From GCA-2718845 sp913041905 (lineage in GTDB: Bacteria > Pseudomonadota > Gammaproteobacteria > GCA-002705445 > GCA-002716945), in NCBI GenBank assembly GCA_913041905.1, contig CAJWJQ010000017.1, positions 1 to 22,661 on the forward strand: DNA of 22,661 nucleotides, read 5' to 3'. Numbering within the stretch: the stretch's first letter is position 1; each line of letters opens with the position of its first letter. Shown piece by piece: positions 1 to 7,337 of this stretch. The position numbers and the translations under genes are program-made. Below the pieces are notes generated by a model, which worked only from the letters and a program-made list of their open reading frames with translations, searched no databases and was not told the origin of the DNA.

Positions 1-160
1 TTTAGAGTATTTTAAAACTATCTTATATTACATTTTTGGTGATTTTTCTGCATACCAAAGCGCACCATAGGTTTGAATCTTAATAATAAAAAATATATAT
101 AACTGATGATGATATGTGAAAAAAGTTGTATTATGTACAAGAAATTACATTAGAGATGCT
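1..160 (+). other. Upstream region of the ilv operon
   Basis: This AT-rich stretch precedes ilvB and contains no convincing gene on either strand. The minus-strand ATGs near 33 and 53 run into stops within at most about a dozen codons. A 15-codon ORF at 106-153 ends 7 bases before the preferred ilvB ATG, but it has only two Ile, one Leu and no Val, so it is a poor candidate for an ilv attenuator peptide. No clear -35/-10 pair or terminator is visible, and the promoter may lie partly outside the window. Confidence 0.4.
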
Positions 161-1888
161 ATGAAATTAAGTGGTTCAGAAATAATAATAGAATGTTTAA
201 AGAGAGAAGGTGTTGAGTATATTTTCGGCTACCCTGGTGGAGCTGTTTTACATATTTATGACGCTTTATTTAATGCTAAAAACATCAAACATGTTTTAGT
301 AAGACATGAGCAGGGAGCTACGCATGCAGCAGATGGTTATGCTAGAGCTTGTGGCAAACCTGGAGTTGTACTTGTTACATCTGGACCAGGCATTACTAAT
401 TGTATTACAGGATTAGCAACCGCGCATATGGACTCAATACCTATGATTGTAATTTCAGGACAAGTATCTAGACAGTATGTAGGAAGCGATGCTTTTCAAG
501 AAGCCGATGCAACTGGAATTACTAGACCAGTCACAAAACATAATTTTTTAGTTGATAAACGTGAGTCAATAGCAGATGTTTTTAAAAAAGCATTTAAAAT
601 AGCAACAACTGGAAGACCAGGACCTGTCCTGATTGATATTCCGAAAGATTTAACAGACCCTAATGTTAAAATAGGATTTAATTATCCAAAAAATATAAAC
701 ATTAGGTCATATAAACCTGCTAGAAATGATTCTAAGGAAAAAATACAGCAAGCAGCAAAAATATTATGCTCAGCTAAAAAACCTATGATATATACAGGGG
801 GAGGAATTATATTAGGCAAGGCTCATAGACAACTATTCAAGCTGCTTAAAAAATTAAATTTTCCTATCACAAGCACATTAATGGGACTAGGAGGTTATCC
901 TGCAACGGACAGTCAATTTTTAGGAATGTTAGGCATGCATGGTACGTATGAGGCAAACATGTCAATGCATAATTGTGATGTTTTGTTAGCAATTGGCGCT
1001 CGTTTTGATGATAGGGTTACGGGAGATACATCAAAATTTTGTCCTTCAGCTAAAATAATTCATATTGATGTTGACCCATCTTCTATTTCAAAAATTATTG
1101 AAGTAGATTTATCTCTTGTTGGTGATACATCAAAAATTTTAAGAGATTTAAATAAATTAATTTCTCCATATTTAAAAAATATTAATAAGCAGGATATTAA
1201 AAAATGGTGGAAACAGATAAATAAATGGAGATCAAAAAATTGTTTGAGTTATAAAAAATCACCAAAAATTATTAAACCTCAAGAAGCTATAGAAACTCTG
1301 TATGAAATTACAAAAGGAAATTCTTTTATAACATCCGATGTTGGGCAACATCAAATGTGGGCTGCACAATACTATAAATTTGACAAACCGAATAGATGGA
1401 TAAACTCTGGCGGCCTTGGAACAATGGGGTTTGGGTTACCTGCAGCAATGGGAGTAAAGCTAGCTTATCCAAAATCAGAAGTAGTTTGTATAACTGGTGA
1501 GGCAAGTATCCTAATGTGTATACAAGAGTTGGCAACATGCTTACAATATAGGTTACCAATTAAAATTATTAACCTTAATAATAGGTATATGGGAATGGTT
1601 AGGCAATGGCAAGAATTTTTTTATGAAGGCAGATATGCAATGTCATATATGGAAGCCCTTCCAGATTTCCCTATGCTTTCACAAAGCTTTGGTCATGTAG
1701 GTATTCAAATTGAAAAACCATCTGAGCTAAAGTTTAAAATGAAAGAAGCTATGGCAATTAAAGATAGACTTGTTTTTGTAGATATTTTAACTGATCAAGA
1801 AGAAAATGTTTACCCTATGATTAAAAGTGGCAAAGCTCATAATGAGATGCATTTATCGCCAACAAACGAAAAGACAGAGTTAGCTTAA
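161..1888 (+). CDS. ilvB: Acetolactate synthase large (catalytic) subunit
   Basis: This is the thiamine-diphosphate enzyme that joins two pyruvates to acetolactate (valine/leucine) or pyruvate with 2-oxobutyrate (isoleucine). It acts in the cytosol with the small subunit encoded next door. I chose ATG 161, giving 575 residues, because the protein then begins with the family-typical LSGSEIIIECL and has the usual length; an in-frame GTG at 116 would add 15 atypical residues. The N-terminal TPP domain has YPGGAVLHIYDAL and the catalytic glutamate at about residue 50 (HEQGATHAADGYAR). The C-terminal TPP domain has the run QELATCLQYRLP and then NLNNRYMGMVRQWQ. The metal-binding triplet usually written GDG reads GEA at residues 446-448. 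ilvH starts 2 bases after the stop. The symbol ilvI is equally usable. Identity is secure; the start is fairly secure. Confidence 0.96.
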   Translation: MKLSGSEIIIECLKREGVEYIFGYPGGAVLHIYDALFNAKNIKHVLVRHEQGATHAADGYARACGKPGVVLVTSGPGITNCITGLATAHMDSIPMIVISGQVSRQYVGSDAFQEADATGITRPVTKHNFLVDKRESIADVFKKAFKIATTGRPGPVLIDIPKDLTDPNVKIGFNYPKNINIRSYKPARNDSKEKIQQAAKILCSAKKPMIYTGGGIILGKAHRQLFKLLKKLNFPITSTLMGLGGYPATDSQFLGMLGMHGTYEANMSMHNCDVLLAIGARFDDRVTGDTSKFCPSAKIIHIDVDPSSISKIIEVDLSLVGDTSKILRDLNKLISPYLKNINKQDIKKWWKQINKWRSKNCLSYKKSPKIIKPQEAIETLYEITKGNSFITSDVGQHQMWAAQYYKFDKPNRWINSGGLGTMGFGLPAAMGVKLAYPKSEVVCITGEASILMCIQELATCLQYRLPIKIINLNNRYMGMVRQWQEFFYEGRYAMSYMEALPDFPMLSQSFGHVGIQIEKPSELKFKMKEAMAIKDRLVFVDILTDQEENVYPMIKSGKAHNEMHLSPTNEKTELA

Positions 1889-1890
1889 TT

Positions 1891-2394
1891 ATGGATGATA
1901 AGAGACATATAATATCTTTATTAGTTGAAAATGAATTTGGTTCTTTATCTAGAATAGCAGGCCTATTTTCTGCTCGTGGTTATAATATTCACTGCTTAAA
2001 TGTAGCGCCTACCAATGATGAATCAATATCTAGAATGACTATTGTGACAGTTGGAACTGAACAGAAAGTTAATCAACTTATGAAACAACTAAATAAACTT
2101 GTAGATGTGGTAAACGTTAAAGATTTAACTGAAGAAACGCATATCGAAAGAGAGATGTTGTTATTAAAATTAAAATGCACTAAAAACCAAAGAGAAGAGC
2201 TTAAAAGACTTGTAGATATATTTAGAGCGCGTATTATCGATGTTACTGATACAACGTACACTATAGAACTTACAGGTGCATCAGAAAAAATTTTAGCTTT
2301 TGTTAATTCTATGGGTACTATAAAGATAGTTGAGATAGTTAGATCAGGAGCATTAGGCATTAGTAGAGGAAAGGATAGTTTAGAAATTAAATAG
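1891..2394 (+). CDS. ilvH: Acetolactate synthase small (regulatory) subunit
   Basis: The 167-residue protein has the usual length of IlvH/IlvN-type regulatory subunits, which stimulate the catalytic subunit and confer feedback inhibition by valine. An N-terminal ACT domain covers roughly residues 5-80 and contains NEFGSLSRIAGLFSARGYNI. The Asn and Gly of NEFG and the Asn of GYNI match positions tied to valine binding in E. coli IlvH, so valine sensitivity is likely (inference). The C-terminal half matches the second conserved domain (RELLL-like start, then a FRARIIDVT segment). It begins 2 bases after ilvB, and ilvC begins 10 bases later, so the three form one operon. The identity is clear from the ACT motif and the context. 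Confidence 0.96.
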   Translation: MDDKRHIISLLVENEFGSLSRIAGLFSARGYNIHCLNVAPTNDESISRMTIVTVGTEQKVNQLMKQLNKLVDVVNVKDLTEETHIEREMLLLKLKCTKNQREELKRLVDIFRARIIDVTDTTYTIELTGASEKILAFVNSMGTIKIVEIVRSGALGISRGKDSLEIK

Positions 2395-2404
2395 TGAGGA
2401 AAGA

Positions 2405-3424
2405 ATGAAAGTATATTATGACAAAGATGCTAACTTAGAAATGATCAAAGATTTACATATATCTGTAATTGGTTATGGGTCGCAAGGACATGCGCATGCG
2501 TTGAATTTAAAAGAATCAGGCATGAACGTATCAGTTGGATTAAAAGAAAATTCAAAAACTATTAAAAGAGCAAAAAAAGAAGGCCTAGAAGTGTTATCTA
2601 TTAGTGATGCAGTTTCTAAAGCTGACATTGTAATGATATTAGCACCTGATGAATATCAATCATCAATATTCAAAGATTTCATAAGACCCAATTTAAAAGA
2701 AAATGCTATGCTTGCATTTGCCCATGGGTTTAACATTCACTATGGTCAGATAGCCCCTGATTCACAACATGACGTAATAATGATTGCACCTAAAAGTCCT
2801 GGACACTTAGTAAGATCAACATATCTTCAAGGCAAGGGTGTTCCCACATTAATTGCAATAAATAATGATAATTCTGGAAAGGCTAAAGAAATTGCTTTAG
2901 CATACGCTTCTGCTATTGGAGGCGGTAGAGCAGGTATTATAGAAACAACTTTTAAAGAAGAAACCGAAACAGATTTATTTGGAGAGCAAGCTGTTTTGTG
3001 CGGAGGTGTAACTGCTTTGGTAAAAGCAGGTTTTGAAACATTAGTTGATGCTGGATACGCACCTGAAATGGCATATTTTGAATGTTTAAACGAACTTAAG
3101 CTAATAGTAGATTTGATGTATGAAGGAGGTATGACTGAAATGAGATATTCCATTTCAAATACTGCAGAATATGGAGATTTAACAAAAGGCCCTTTTTTAA
3201 TTGACGAACATGTTAGAAAAAAAATGAAGCTAATTTTAGAAGACGTTCAAAATGGAAAATTTGCTGAAGAATTTGTTAATGAGATAAAAAGCGGATCTCA
3301 AGAGTTTAACAGATTAAGAAAAGAAAGTTCTGAACATTTAATAGAAGATACAGGTAAGAAGTTACGTGATATGATGTCATGGATGCAAGACAGTAAAAAG
3401 CTTGTTGATGAAGAGGTTACTTAA
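2405..3424 (+). CDS. ilvC: Ketol-acid reductoisomerase, class I
   Basis: This enzyme isomerises and reduces acetolactate or acetohydroxybutyrate with NADPH and Mg2+, the second common step to valine, leucine and isoleucine. The 339 residues fit the short class I form rather than the longer class II form of E. coli. The Rossmann motif GYGSQGHAHALNL lies at about residues 23-35. The metal-binding DLFGEQ and the CLNELKLIVDLMYEGGM segment supply the conserved acidic ligands. The cofactor loop after VGLK carries Lys and Ser residues, which fits NADPH preference (inference). A good ribosome site, GAGGA at 2396-2400, precedes the ATG. The stop codon TAA shares its last base with the ATG of pssA, so the two genes are translationally linked. 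Confidence 0.97.
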   Translation: MKVYYDKDANLEMIKDLHISVIGYGSQGHAHALNLKESGMNVSVGLKENSKTIKRAKKEGLEVLSISDAVSKADIVMILAPDEYQSSIFKDFIRPNLKENAMLAFAHGFNIHYGQIAPDSQHDVIMIAPKSPGHLVRSTYLQGKGVPTLIAINNDNSGKAKEIALAYASAIGGGRAGIIETTFKEETETDLFGEQAVLCGGVTALVKAGFETLVDAGYAPEMAYFECLNELKLIVDLMYEGGMTEMRYSISNTAEYGDLTKGPFLIDEHVRKKMKLILEDVQNGKFAEEFVNEIKSGSQEFNRLRKESSEHLIEDTGKKLRDMMSWMQDSKKLVDEEVT

Positions 3425-4197
3425 TGACTGAAGAAATAAAAAAGAAATTACCAGGCGTATTTTTATTACCTAATTTAATAACCACGGGAGCATTATTTAG
3501 TGGCTTTTATTCCATCATATCTTCTATTAATGGAGATGTAATTTCTGCAATTTTTGCAATATTAATAGCAATGTTGCTAGATGGACTAGATGGAAGAATT
3601 GCTAGACTAACAAATACACAAACTTCTTTTGGCGCATATTATGATAGCTTATCCGATATGTTATGCTTTGGAATTGCGCCTGCTATATTACTTTACATTT
3701 GGAGCTTATCAAATTTTAATATTTATGGATGGCATTGGTCAAAAATTGCATGGATCACCTGTTTTATTTATGTTGCAGCCGTTGCCTTGAGATTGGCAAG
3801 ATTTAATTCTAAAAACCAAATGCAAGATAAAAAATATTTTGTCGGCTTAGCAAGTCCTGCCTCAGCAGCAGTAGTAATTTGTTACGCTTGGATGGTTGAA
3901 GACTCTGGTTTAAGCGTTAAAGATTTTAATTGGATGAGCGCATCATTACTTTCAATTCTATCATTTCTTATGATAAGCAATATTACTTATTATAGTTTTA
4001 AAGATTTTAATATTAGACATAAAGTACCACATATAAGTTTATTTGTAATAGCATTAATTTTATCATTTATTTCTTTTGATCCACCATTAGTTCTATTTTC
4101 ATTTTTTATATTTTATGCATTATCTGGGCCTACAATGCTTCTAATAAGATTTATTAGAAAGAGAAAATTTTTATCGCGTGAGAAAAAACTATTGTAA
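3424..4197 (+). CDS. pssA: CDP-diacylglycerol-serine O-phosphatidyltransferase
   Basis: This integral membrane enzyme makes phosphatidylserine, the precursor of phosphatidylethanolamine, from CDP-diacylglycerol and serine. The CDP-alcohol phosphotransferase signature is complete: D56 G57, A60 R61, G70, D74 and D78 with family spacing. The 257 residues are largely hydrophobic, with several membrane segments. They begin just after the LPNLITTGALFSGF segment typical of the PssA subgroup, and the last transmembrane stretch is followed by a basic tail. This is the small membrane-embedded type, not the phospholipase-D-like PssA of E. coli. It overlaps the ilvC stop by one base. Placement of pssA behind ilvC and before leuA is a familiar arrangement in several proteobacteria. 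Confidence 0.95.
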   Translation: MTEEIKKKLPGVFLLPNLITTGALFSGFYSIISSINGDVISAIFAILIAMLLDGLDGRIARLTNTQTSFGAYYDSLSDMLCFGIAPAILLYIWSLSNFNIYGWHWSKIAWITCFIYVAAVALRLARFNSKNQMQDKKYFVGLASPASAAVVICYAWMVEDSGLSVKDFNWMSASLLSILSFLMISNITYYSFKDFNIRHKVPHISLFVIALILSFISFDPPLVLFSFFIFYALSGPTMLLIRFIRKRKFLSREKKLL

Positions 4198-4244
4198 ATC
4201 TAATATTCCTTGCAAAATCATATTTTTAATATACAGTTTGAATT

Positions 4245-4313
4245 ATGGTGGTTCATATATCTAAAATTAATCATTTCCTTAATATAGTTCTGCTGGAACT
4301 AATATCATTATAA
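4245..4313 (+). CDS. Candidate leuA leader peptide (22 codons)
   Basis: The ORF runs from ATG 4245 to TAA 4311-4313 and reads MVVHISKINHF followed by LNIVLLELISL. Five Leu, four Ile and three Val make 12 of 22 residues, and seven of the last nine codons are for these three amino acids. Two adjacent Leu codons are CTG and another is CTA, while neighbouring genes mostly use TTA. LeuL of E. coli likewise carries a run of rare Leu codons. The peptide ends 21 bases before leuA and is in frame with it, separated by its own stop. No clear ribosome site precedes it. Function as a sensing leader is inferred from position and composition. AT-rich DNA favours Ile and Leu codons, so chance remains possible. 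Confidence 0.45.
   Translation: MVVHISKINHFLNIVLLELISL
4285..4301 (+). promoter_or_regulatory. Small hairpin inside the leader ORF
   Basis: TAGTTC at 4285-4290 pairs perfectly with GAACTA at 4296-4301 around the 5-base loop TGCTG. The two adjacent CTG Leu codons of the leader ORF span the stem-loop junction and the loop, so a ribosome stalled there would melt or cover the stem. There is no run of T after it, so it is not an intrinsic terminator by itself. A regulatory role is an inference. Confidence 0.3.
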
Positions 4314-4334
4314 CTCGTCTAAAATACCAATAAT

Positions 4335-5876
4335 ATGAATGAGAAAAATTTAATAATTTTTGATACTACTTTAAGAGATGGAGAGCAAAGCCCTGGCGCA
4401 TCTATGGATATAGATGAAAAAATTAAAATTGCTTTAGCTTTAGAAGAATTAAATGTAGATATTATAGAAGCTGGATTTCCTATTGCTAGTGGTGGTGATT
4501 TTAAAGCAGTAAATGAAATAGCAAACCAAATTAAGAATTCTAGTGTTTGCGCATTAGCGCGAGCACTTGAAAAAGATATCGTGAAAGCATCAGAAGCATT
4601 AGCAAGCGCTAAAAAACCACGCATCCATACTTTCATTGCAACTTCACCAATACATATGGAAAAGAAGTTAAAAATGTCTCCAGAAAAAGTTAAGCAAACT
4701 GCAGTTAATGCAATTAAGTTAGCCAAAACTTTTACAAGCGATGTAGAATTTTCTCCAGAAGATGCAGGTAGATCCGAGCTAAAGTTTTTATGCGAAGTAA
4801 TTACTGCAGCCATTGATGCGGGCGCTGGAACAATAAATATTCCTGATACCGTAGGATATAACCTTCCCCATCAGTTTGGCTTATTAATAAAAAATATCAT
4901 TAGTAATGTTGAAAATTCAGATAAAGCAGTATTTTCAGTTCATTGCCATAATGATCTAGGACTAGCCGTAGCTAATTCTTTGTCTGCAGTAATGAATGGA
5001 GCAAGACAAGTTGAGTGTACAATAAATGGATTAGGTGAGAGAGCAGGAAATGCTGCGTTAGAAGAAATTGTTATGACAGTTAAAACTAGGCAAGATATTT
5101 TTAACTGTGACACAAATATCAAAACAAATAAAATTTTGAAATGCTCTAGATTAGTTTCCGGAATTACCGGATTTCCTGTACAACCAAATAAAGCTATAGT
5201 TGGAAAGAATGCATTTGCGCATGAATCTGGAATTCATCAAGATGGAGTAATTAAATCTAGAGAAACGTATGAAATTATGAAAGCTGAAGATATAGGCTTG
5301 ATAAGCAACTCTCTTGTTTTAGGTAAACATTCTGGACGAAATGCTTTTAAGCAAAAAATAATAGATTTAAATGTAATGCCAAAAAATAATAGCGATTTTG
5401 ATAAGCTTTTTTATAAATTTAAGGATTTAGCTGATAAAAAACATGAAATTTTTGATGAGGATTTAATTAATCTTGCAACAAATGCAGTTGTTACAGCTAG
5501 CTCAATAAAATTTAATTATATGAATGTAGTCACAGAAAGTGGAAGAAAACCACATGCTCATATTAAATTAGAAATTGACGGAGAAATCAAGGAAGCTAAA
5601 TCAACTGGAGATGGCGCTGTTGACGCAGCTTATAATGCAATTGAACATATTATTAAAAGTAAATGTAAATTGATATTATATTCAGTAAACAATATAACAT
5701 CAGGAACAGATGCCCAAGGTGAGGTAACAGTAAGAATTACTAAAAATAATAGTATTTATAATGGGCATGGAGCTGACACTGATATTGTTAAAGCGTCTGT
5801 ATTAGCCTTATTAAATGCGTTAAATAAATATAAACAAAACCCTAATGCGGACTCATCTAAAAAAAGAGGTATTTAA
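4335..5876 (+). CDS. leuA: 2-isopropylmalate synthase
   Basis: LeuA condenses acetyl-CoA with 2-oxoisovalerate, the committed step of leucine synthesis, and is normally inhibited by leucine. The 513 residues are close to the usual length of about 510-525. The TIM-barrel opens with DTTLRDGEQSPG at residues 10-21, with the metal-binding D15. Metal ligands H203 and H205 lie in HCHNDLGLAVANSL, followed by GLGERAGNAALEE. The C-terminal regulatory domain contains the dimer-domain stretch GTDAQGEVTVRI and the usual GHGADTDIVKASVLALLNALN. The start ATG gives the standard N-terminus, but no clear Shine-Dalgarno precedes it. Upstream lies the candidate leader peptide, and the substrate comes from the ilv genes just before. 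Downstream, the DNA glycosylase gene begins 4 bases after the stop. Confidence 0.96.
   Translation: MNEKNLIIFDTTLRDGEQSPGASMDIDEKIKIALALEELNVDIIEAGFPIASGGDFKAVNEIANQIKNSSVCALARALEKDIVKASEALASAKKPRIHTFIATSPIHMEKKLKMSPEKVKQTAVNAIKLAKTFTSDVEFSPEDAGRSELKFLCEVITAAIDAGAGTINIPDTVGYNLPHQFGLLIKNIISNVENSDKAVFSVHCHNDLGLAVANSLSAVMNGARQVECTINGLGERAGNAALEEIVMTVKTRQDIFNCDTNIKTNKILKCSRLVSGITGFPVQPNKAIVGKNAFAHESGIHQDGVIKSRETYEIMKAEDIGLISNSLVLGKHSGRNAFKQKIIDLNVMPKNNSDFDKLFYKFKDLADKKHEIFDEDLINLATNAVVTASSIKFNYMNVVTESGRKPHAHIKLEIDGEIKEAKSTGDGAVDAAYNAIEHIIKSKCKLILYSVNNITSGTDAQGEVTVRITKNNSIYNGHGADTDIVKASVLALLNALNKYKQNPNADSSKKRGI
5866..5870 (+). promoter_or_regulatory. Ribosome site supporting a TTG start
   Basis: GAGGT lies at the end of leuA, with 9 bases to the TTG at 5880. 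The alternative ATG at 5910 has no comparable site. This decides in favour of the TTG start for the DNA glycosylase gene and implies that its translation is tied to that of leuA. Confidence 0.5.
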
Positions 5877-5879
5877 GAT

Positions 5880-6527
5880 TTGAATAGTATACACAAGTAT
5901 TTTCCTGCAATGGGAATAAATATATTTTGGTACAAAGAAAATAAAAAAAAATTGGACAAATCAACATCTAATTTAACCGAGCTAAGCAATGATGTTCAGA
6001 TTTGTAAAAAATGTGCTTTAAGCTCATCAAGAACTAATACTGTTTTTGGAACTGGTGATAATAATGCAGAAATAATGATAATTGGAGAAGCGCCAGGTAA
6101 AGATGAAGATCTAAAAGGAGAGCCATTTGTTGGAAGGGCAGGTAAGTTATTAAATGAATTCTTAGATAGCATTAATTTGTACAGAGGTAATATTTTTATT
6201 ACAAACACGGTTAAATGTAGACCTCCAGAAAATAGAAATCCAGAAACACAAGAAATTAGTGCATGCGCTCATTATTTAGATATGCAAATAAAAATTATTA
6301 ATCCTAAAGTAATAATATTATTAGGAAAAATAGCGGCGAATAGAATGTTAAATGAAGATAAACCAATTACAGATCTAAGAGGAAAAAAATTTTTTCTTCA
6401 AAATCATTCAATACCTGTTATAGTTTTTTATCATCCAGCATATATTTTAAGGAGTCCTCTTCAAAAATGTCAAGTTTGGCAAGATCTTAAATTTTTAAAG
6501 GAAATATTATCATCTTATGTCAACTAA
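5880..6527 (+). CDS. Uracil-DNA glycosylase, family 4 (Fe-S type)
   Basis: This enzyme removes uracil from DNA as the first step of base excision repair. The 215-residue protein shows the family 4 pattern. GEAPGKDED at about 69-77 is followed by FVGRAGKLL, then TNTVKCRPPENRNP, and finally HPAYILR at 185-191. Four cysteines (42, 45, 113, 129) have the spacing that binds a 4Fe-4S cluster in this family. It is not the E. coli Ung type. I chose the TTG start because a GAGGT ribosome site precedes it; starting at ATG 5910 would shorten the protein by 10 residues and keep every motif. rimI overlaps its end by 11 bases, a pairing seen in other gammaproteobacteria. Older annotations call such genes phage SPO1 DNA polymerase-related. 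Confidence 0.9.
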   Translation: MNSIHKYFPAMGINIFWYKENKKKLDKSTSNLTELSNDVQICKKCALSSSRTNTVFGTGDNNAEIMIIGEAPGKDEDLKGEPFVGRAGKLLNEFLDSINLYRGNIFITNTVKCRPPENRNPETQEISACAHYLDMQIKIINPKVIILLGKIAANRMLNEDKPITDLRGKKFFLQNHSIPVIVFYHPAYILRSPLQKCQVWQDLKFLKEILSSYVN

Positions 6528-6978
6528 AGTGTCTGAGCTTATTGAAATCCTAGATATGAGTCTTATTGATTTAGATTGTGTATATGAATTAGAGTTTAAT
6601 ACCTATGATTTCCCTTGGACAAGGAATATTATTAAGGATTGTATAATTAACAAATATGATTGTTATATTGCAAAAAATCATACTGTTATTGGCTATGCAA
6701 TTTCTAAAATAACCTCAATTGATAGTCACATTCTTAATCTTACAGTTGATAAAAAATATAGAAATATGGGAATAGCATCTAGTTTTATAGAAATGATTAT
6801 TTCAAAAGCTAAAACGTATAATAGTAATTCAATATTTTTAGAAACTAGAATATCTAATTTGGCTGCAAAAAAATTATATGAGAAATACGGCTTTAAGAGT
6901 ATTGATATCAGGAAAAACTATTATAAAACATTTGATGGCAGAGAAGATGCTATTATTTATAGAAAGATATTTATTTAA
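6517..6978 (+). CDS. rimI: GNAT acetyltransferase, ribosomal protein alanine N-acetyltransferase type
   Basis: RimI acetylates the N-terminal alanine of ribosomal protein S18 using acetyl-CoA. The 153 residues cover a single GNAT domain. Residues 32-35 (FPWT) are the RimI-typical substrate loop. RNMGIA at 82-87 is the acetyl-CoA pyrophosphate loop. NLAAKKLYEKYGF at 114-126 is the usual fourth motif. E109 and Y121 have the 12-residue spacing of the catalytic Glu and Tyr of E. coli RimI. The ATG lies inside the end of the DNA glycosylase gene (11-base overlap), and the 3' end overlaps the convergent bolA-family gene by 4 bases. The substrate cannot be proved from sequence, since GNAT enzymes vary, but motif and context favour RimI. 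Confidence 0.82.
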   Translation: MSTKVSELIEILDMSLIDLDCVYELEFNTYDFPWTRNIIKDCIINKYDCYIAKNHTVIGYAISKITSIDSHILNLTVDKKYRNMGIASSFIEMIISKAKTYNSNSIFLETRISNLAAKKLYEKYGFKSIDIRKNYYKTFDGREDAIIYRKIFI

Positions 6979-7244
6979 TTTTTTTCATTTGGGGAGTTAG
7001 CTTTAATAGATAAAGCGTGAATTTCAGTTTTCATAAGAGATTCTAAGGCATCATAGATAATTCTATGTCTTTCAATTAGACTTTTGTTTTTGAAACACTC
7101 AGACACTATAGTTAATTTAAAATGTCCTCCAGATTTAGATCCAGGATGGCCTACATGCAAGTGCCCTTGATCTTCAATATCAATTTTTGTAGGATTTAAA
7201 GAGCTCAACTTATCTTTAATCATTTTAATTCTTTTTTCTGTCAT
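6975..7244 (-). CDS. bolA: BolA-family protein
   Basis: BolA proteins bind monothiol glutaredoxins and Fe-S clusters and influence cell shape, stress response and iron handling. The 89-residue protein has the BolA core: HLHVGHPGSKSGGHFKLTIV, then SECFKNKSLIERHRIIYDAL and the EIHALSIKA strand near the C-terminus. The conserved RHR segment and upstream His residues fit a BolA rather than a YajG- or Grx-type protein; whether it is the BolA or IbaG class is less sure, and the LHVGHPG loop favours BolA. It is a lone minus-strand gene. Its stop codon overlaps the rimI stop, leaving no room for a terminator. It is divergent from trpS across 93 bases. No glutaredoxin gene is adjacent. Confidence 0.85.
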   Translation of the reverse strand: MTEKRIKMIKDKLSSLNPTKIDIEDQGHLHVGHPGSKSGGHFKLTIVSECFKNKSLIERHRIIYDALESLMKTEIHALSIKANSPNEKN

Positions 7245-7337
7245 ATCTTATTATATAAATTTTTTCCTTAATATAAAAATGAGAGACGCATATCTTTATG
7301 GTAAGATTAAATAAAAGTCTTACATATAGGGTTATAT
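7245..7337. promoter_or_regulatory. Divergent bolA/trpS intergenic region
   Basis: The 93-base spacer must hold promoters for both directions. A dyad, GTAAGA at 7301-7306 and TCTTAC at 7318-7323, lies just upstream of trpS. The inner bases T7307 and G7317 can add a wobble pair in RNA. It does not resemble the TrpR operator. The sequence is too AT-rich for me to pick one promoter with confidence. Confidence 0.3.

Larger units (their letters stand above)
4198..4334 (+). promoter_or_regulatory. pssA-leuA gap with candidate leader peptide
   Basis: This 137-base gap is the longest fully contained non-coding stretch in the window. It holds a 22-codon ORF rich in branched-chain codons (4245-4313) and a 6-bp hairpin (4285-4301). 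I see no T-tract terminator between the hairpin and leuA, and no strong Shine-Dalgarno sequence before leuA. The only promoter-like match is a TTGCAA at 4210-4215 with TACAGT 16 bases further on. That match is weak and would put the start of transcription almost on the leader ATG. Confidence 0.4.

Noticed and set aside
1..90. NtrC-like half sites (GCACCA and TTGGTG) before ilvB
   Set aside because: The halves do not form a proper palindrome, and no sigma-54 GG-N10-GC pair is present at a useful distance.
106..153. 15-codon ORF before ilvB as an ilv attenuator leader peptide
   Set aside because: It has only two Ile and one Leu codon and no Val, no run of branched-chain codons and no terminator hairpin behind it. 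At best it could aid translational coupling to the ATG at 161.
116..160. GTG at 116 as the start of ilvB
   Set aside because: The 15 extra residues do not resemble the family N-terminus, while ATG 161 gives the typical opening and length.
4319..4813. 164-codon minus-strand ORF inside leuA
   Set aside because: It is the antisense shadow of leuA. The protein has no family motif, and the plus-strand frame is clearly conserved.
7250..7255. TATAAT on the minus strand as a bolA promoter -10
   Set aside because: It lies 5 bases before the start codon, so transcription would begin at or inside the ATG. Such matches are expected by chance in this AT-rich spacer.
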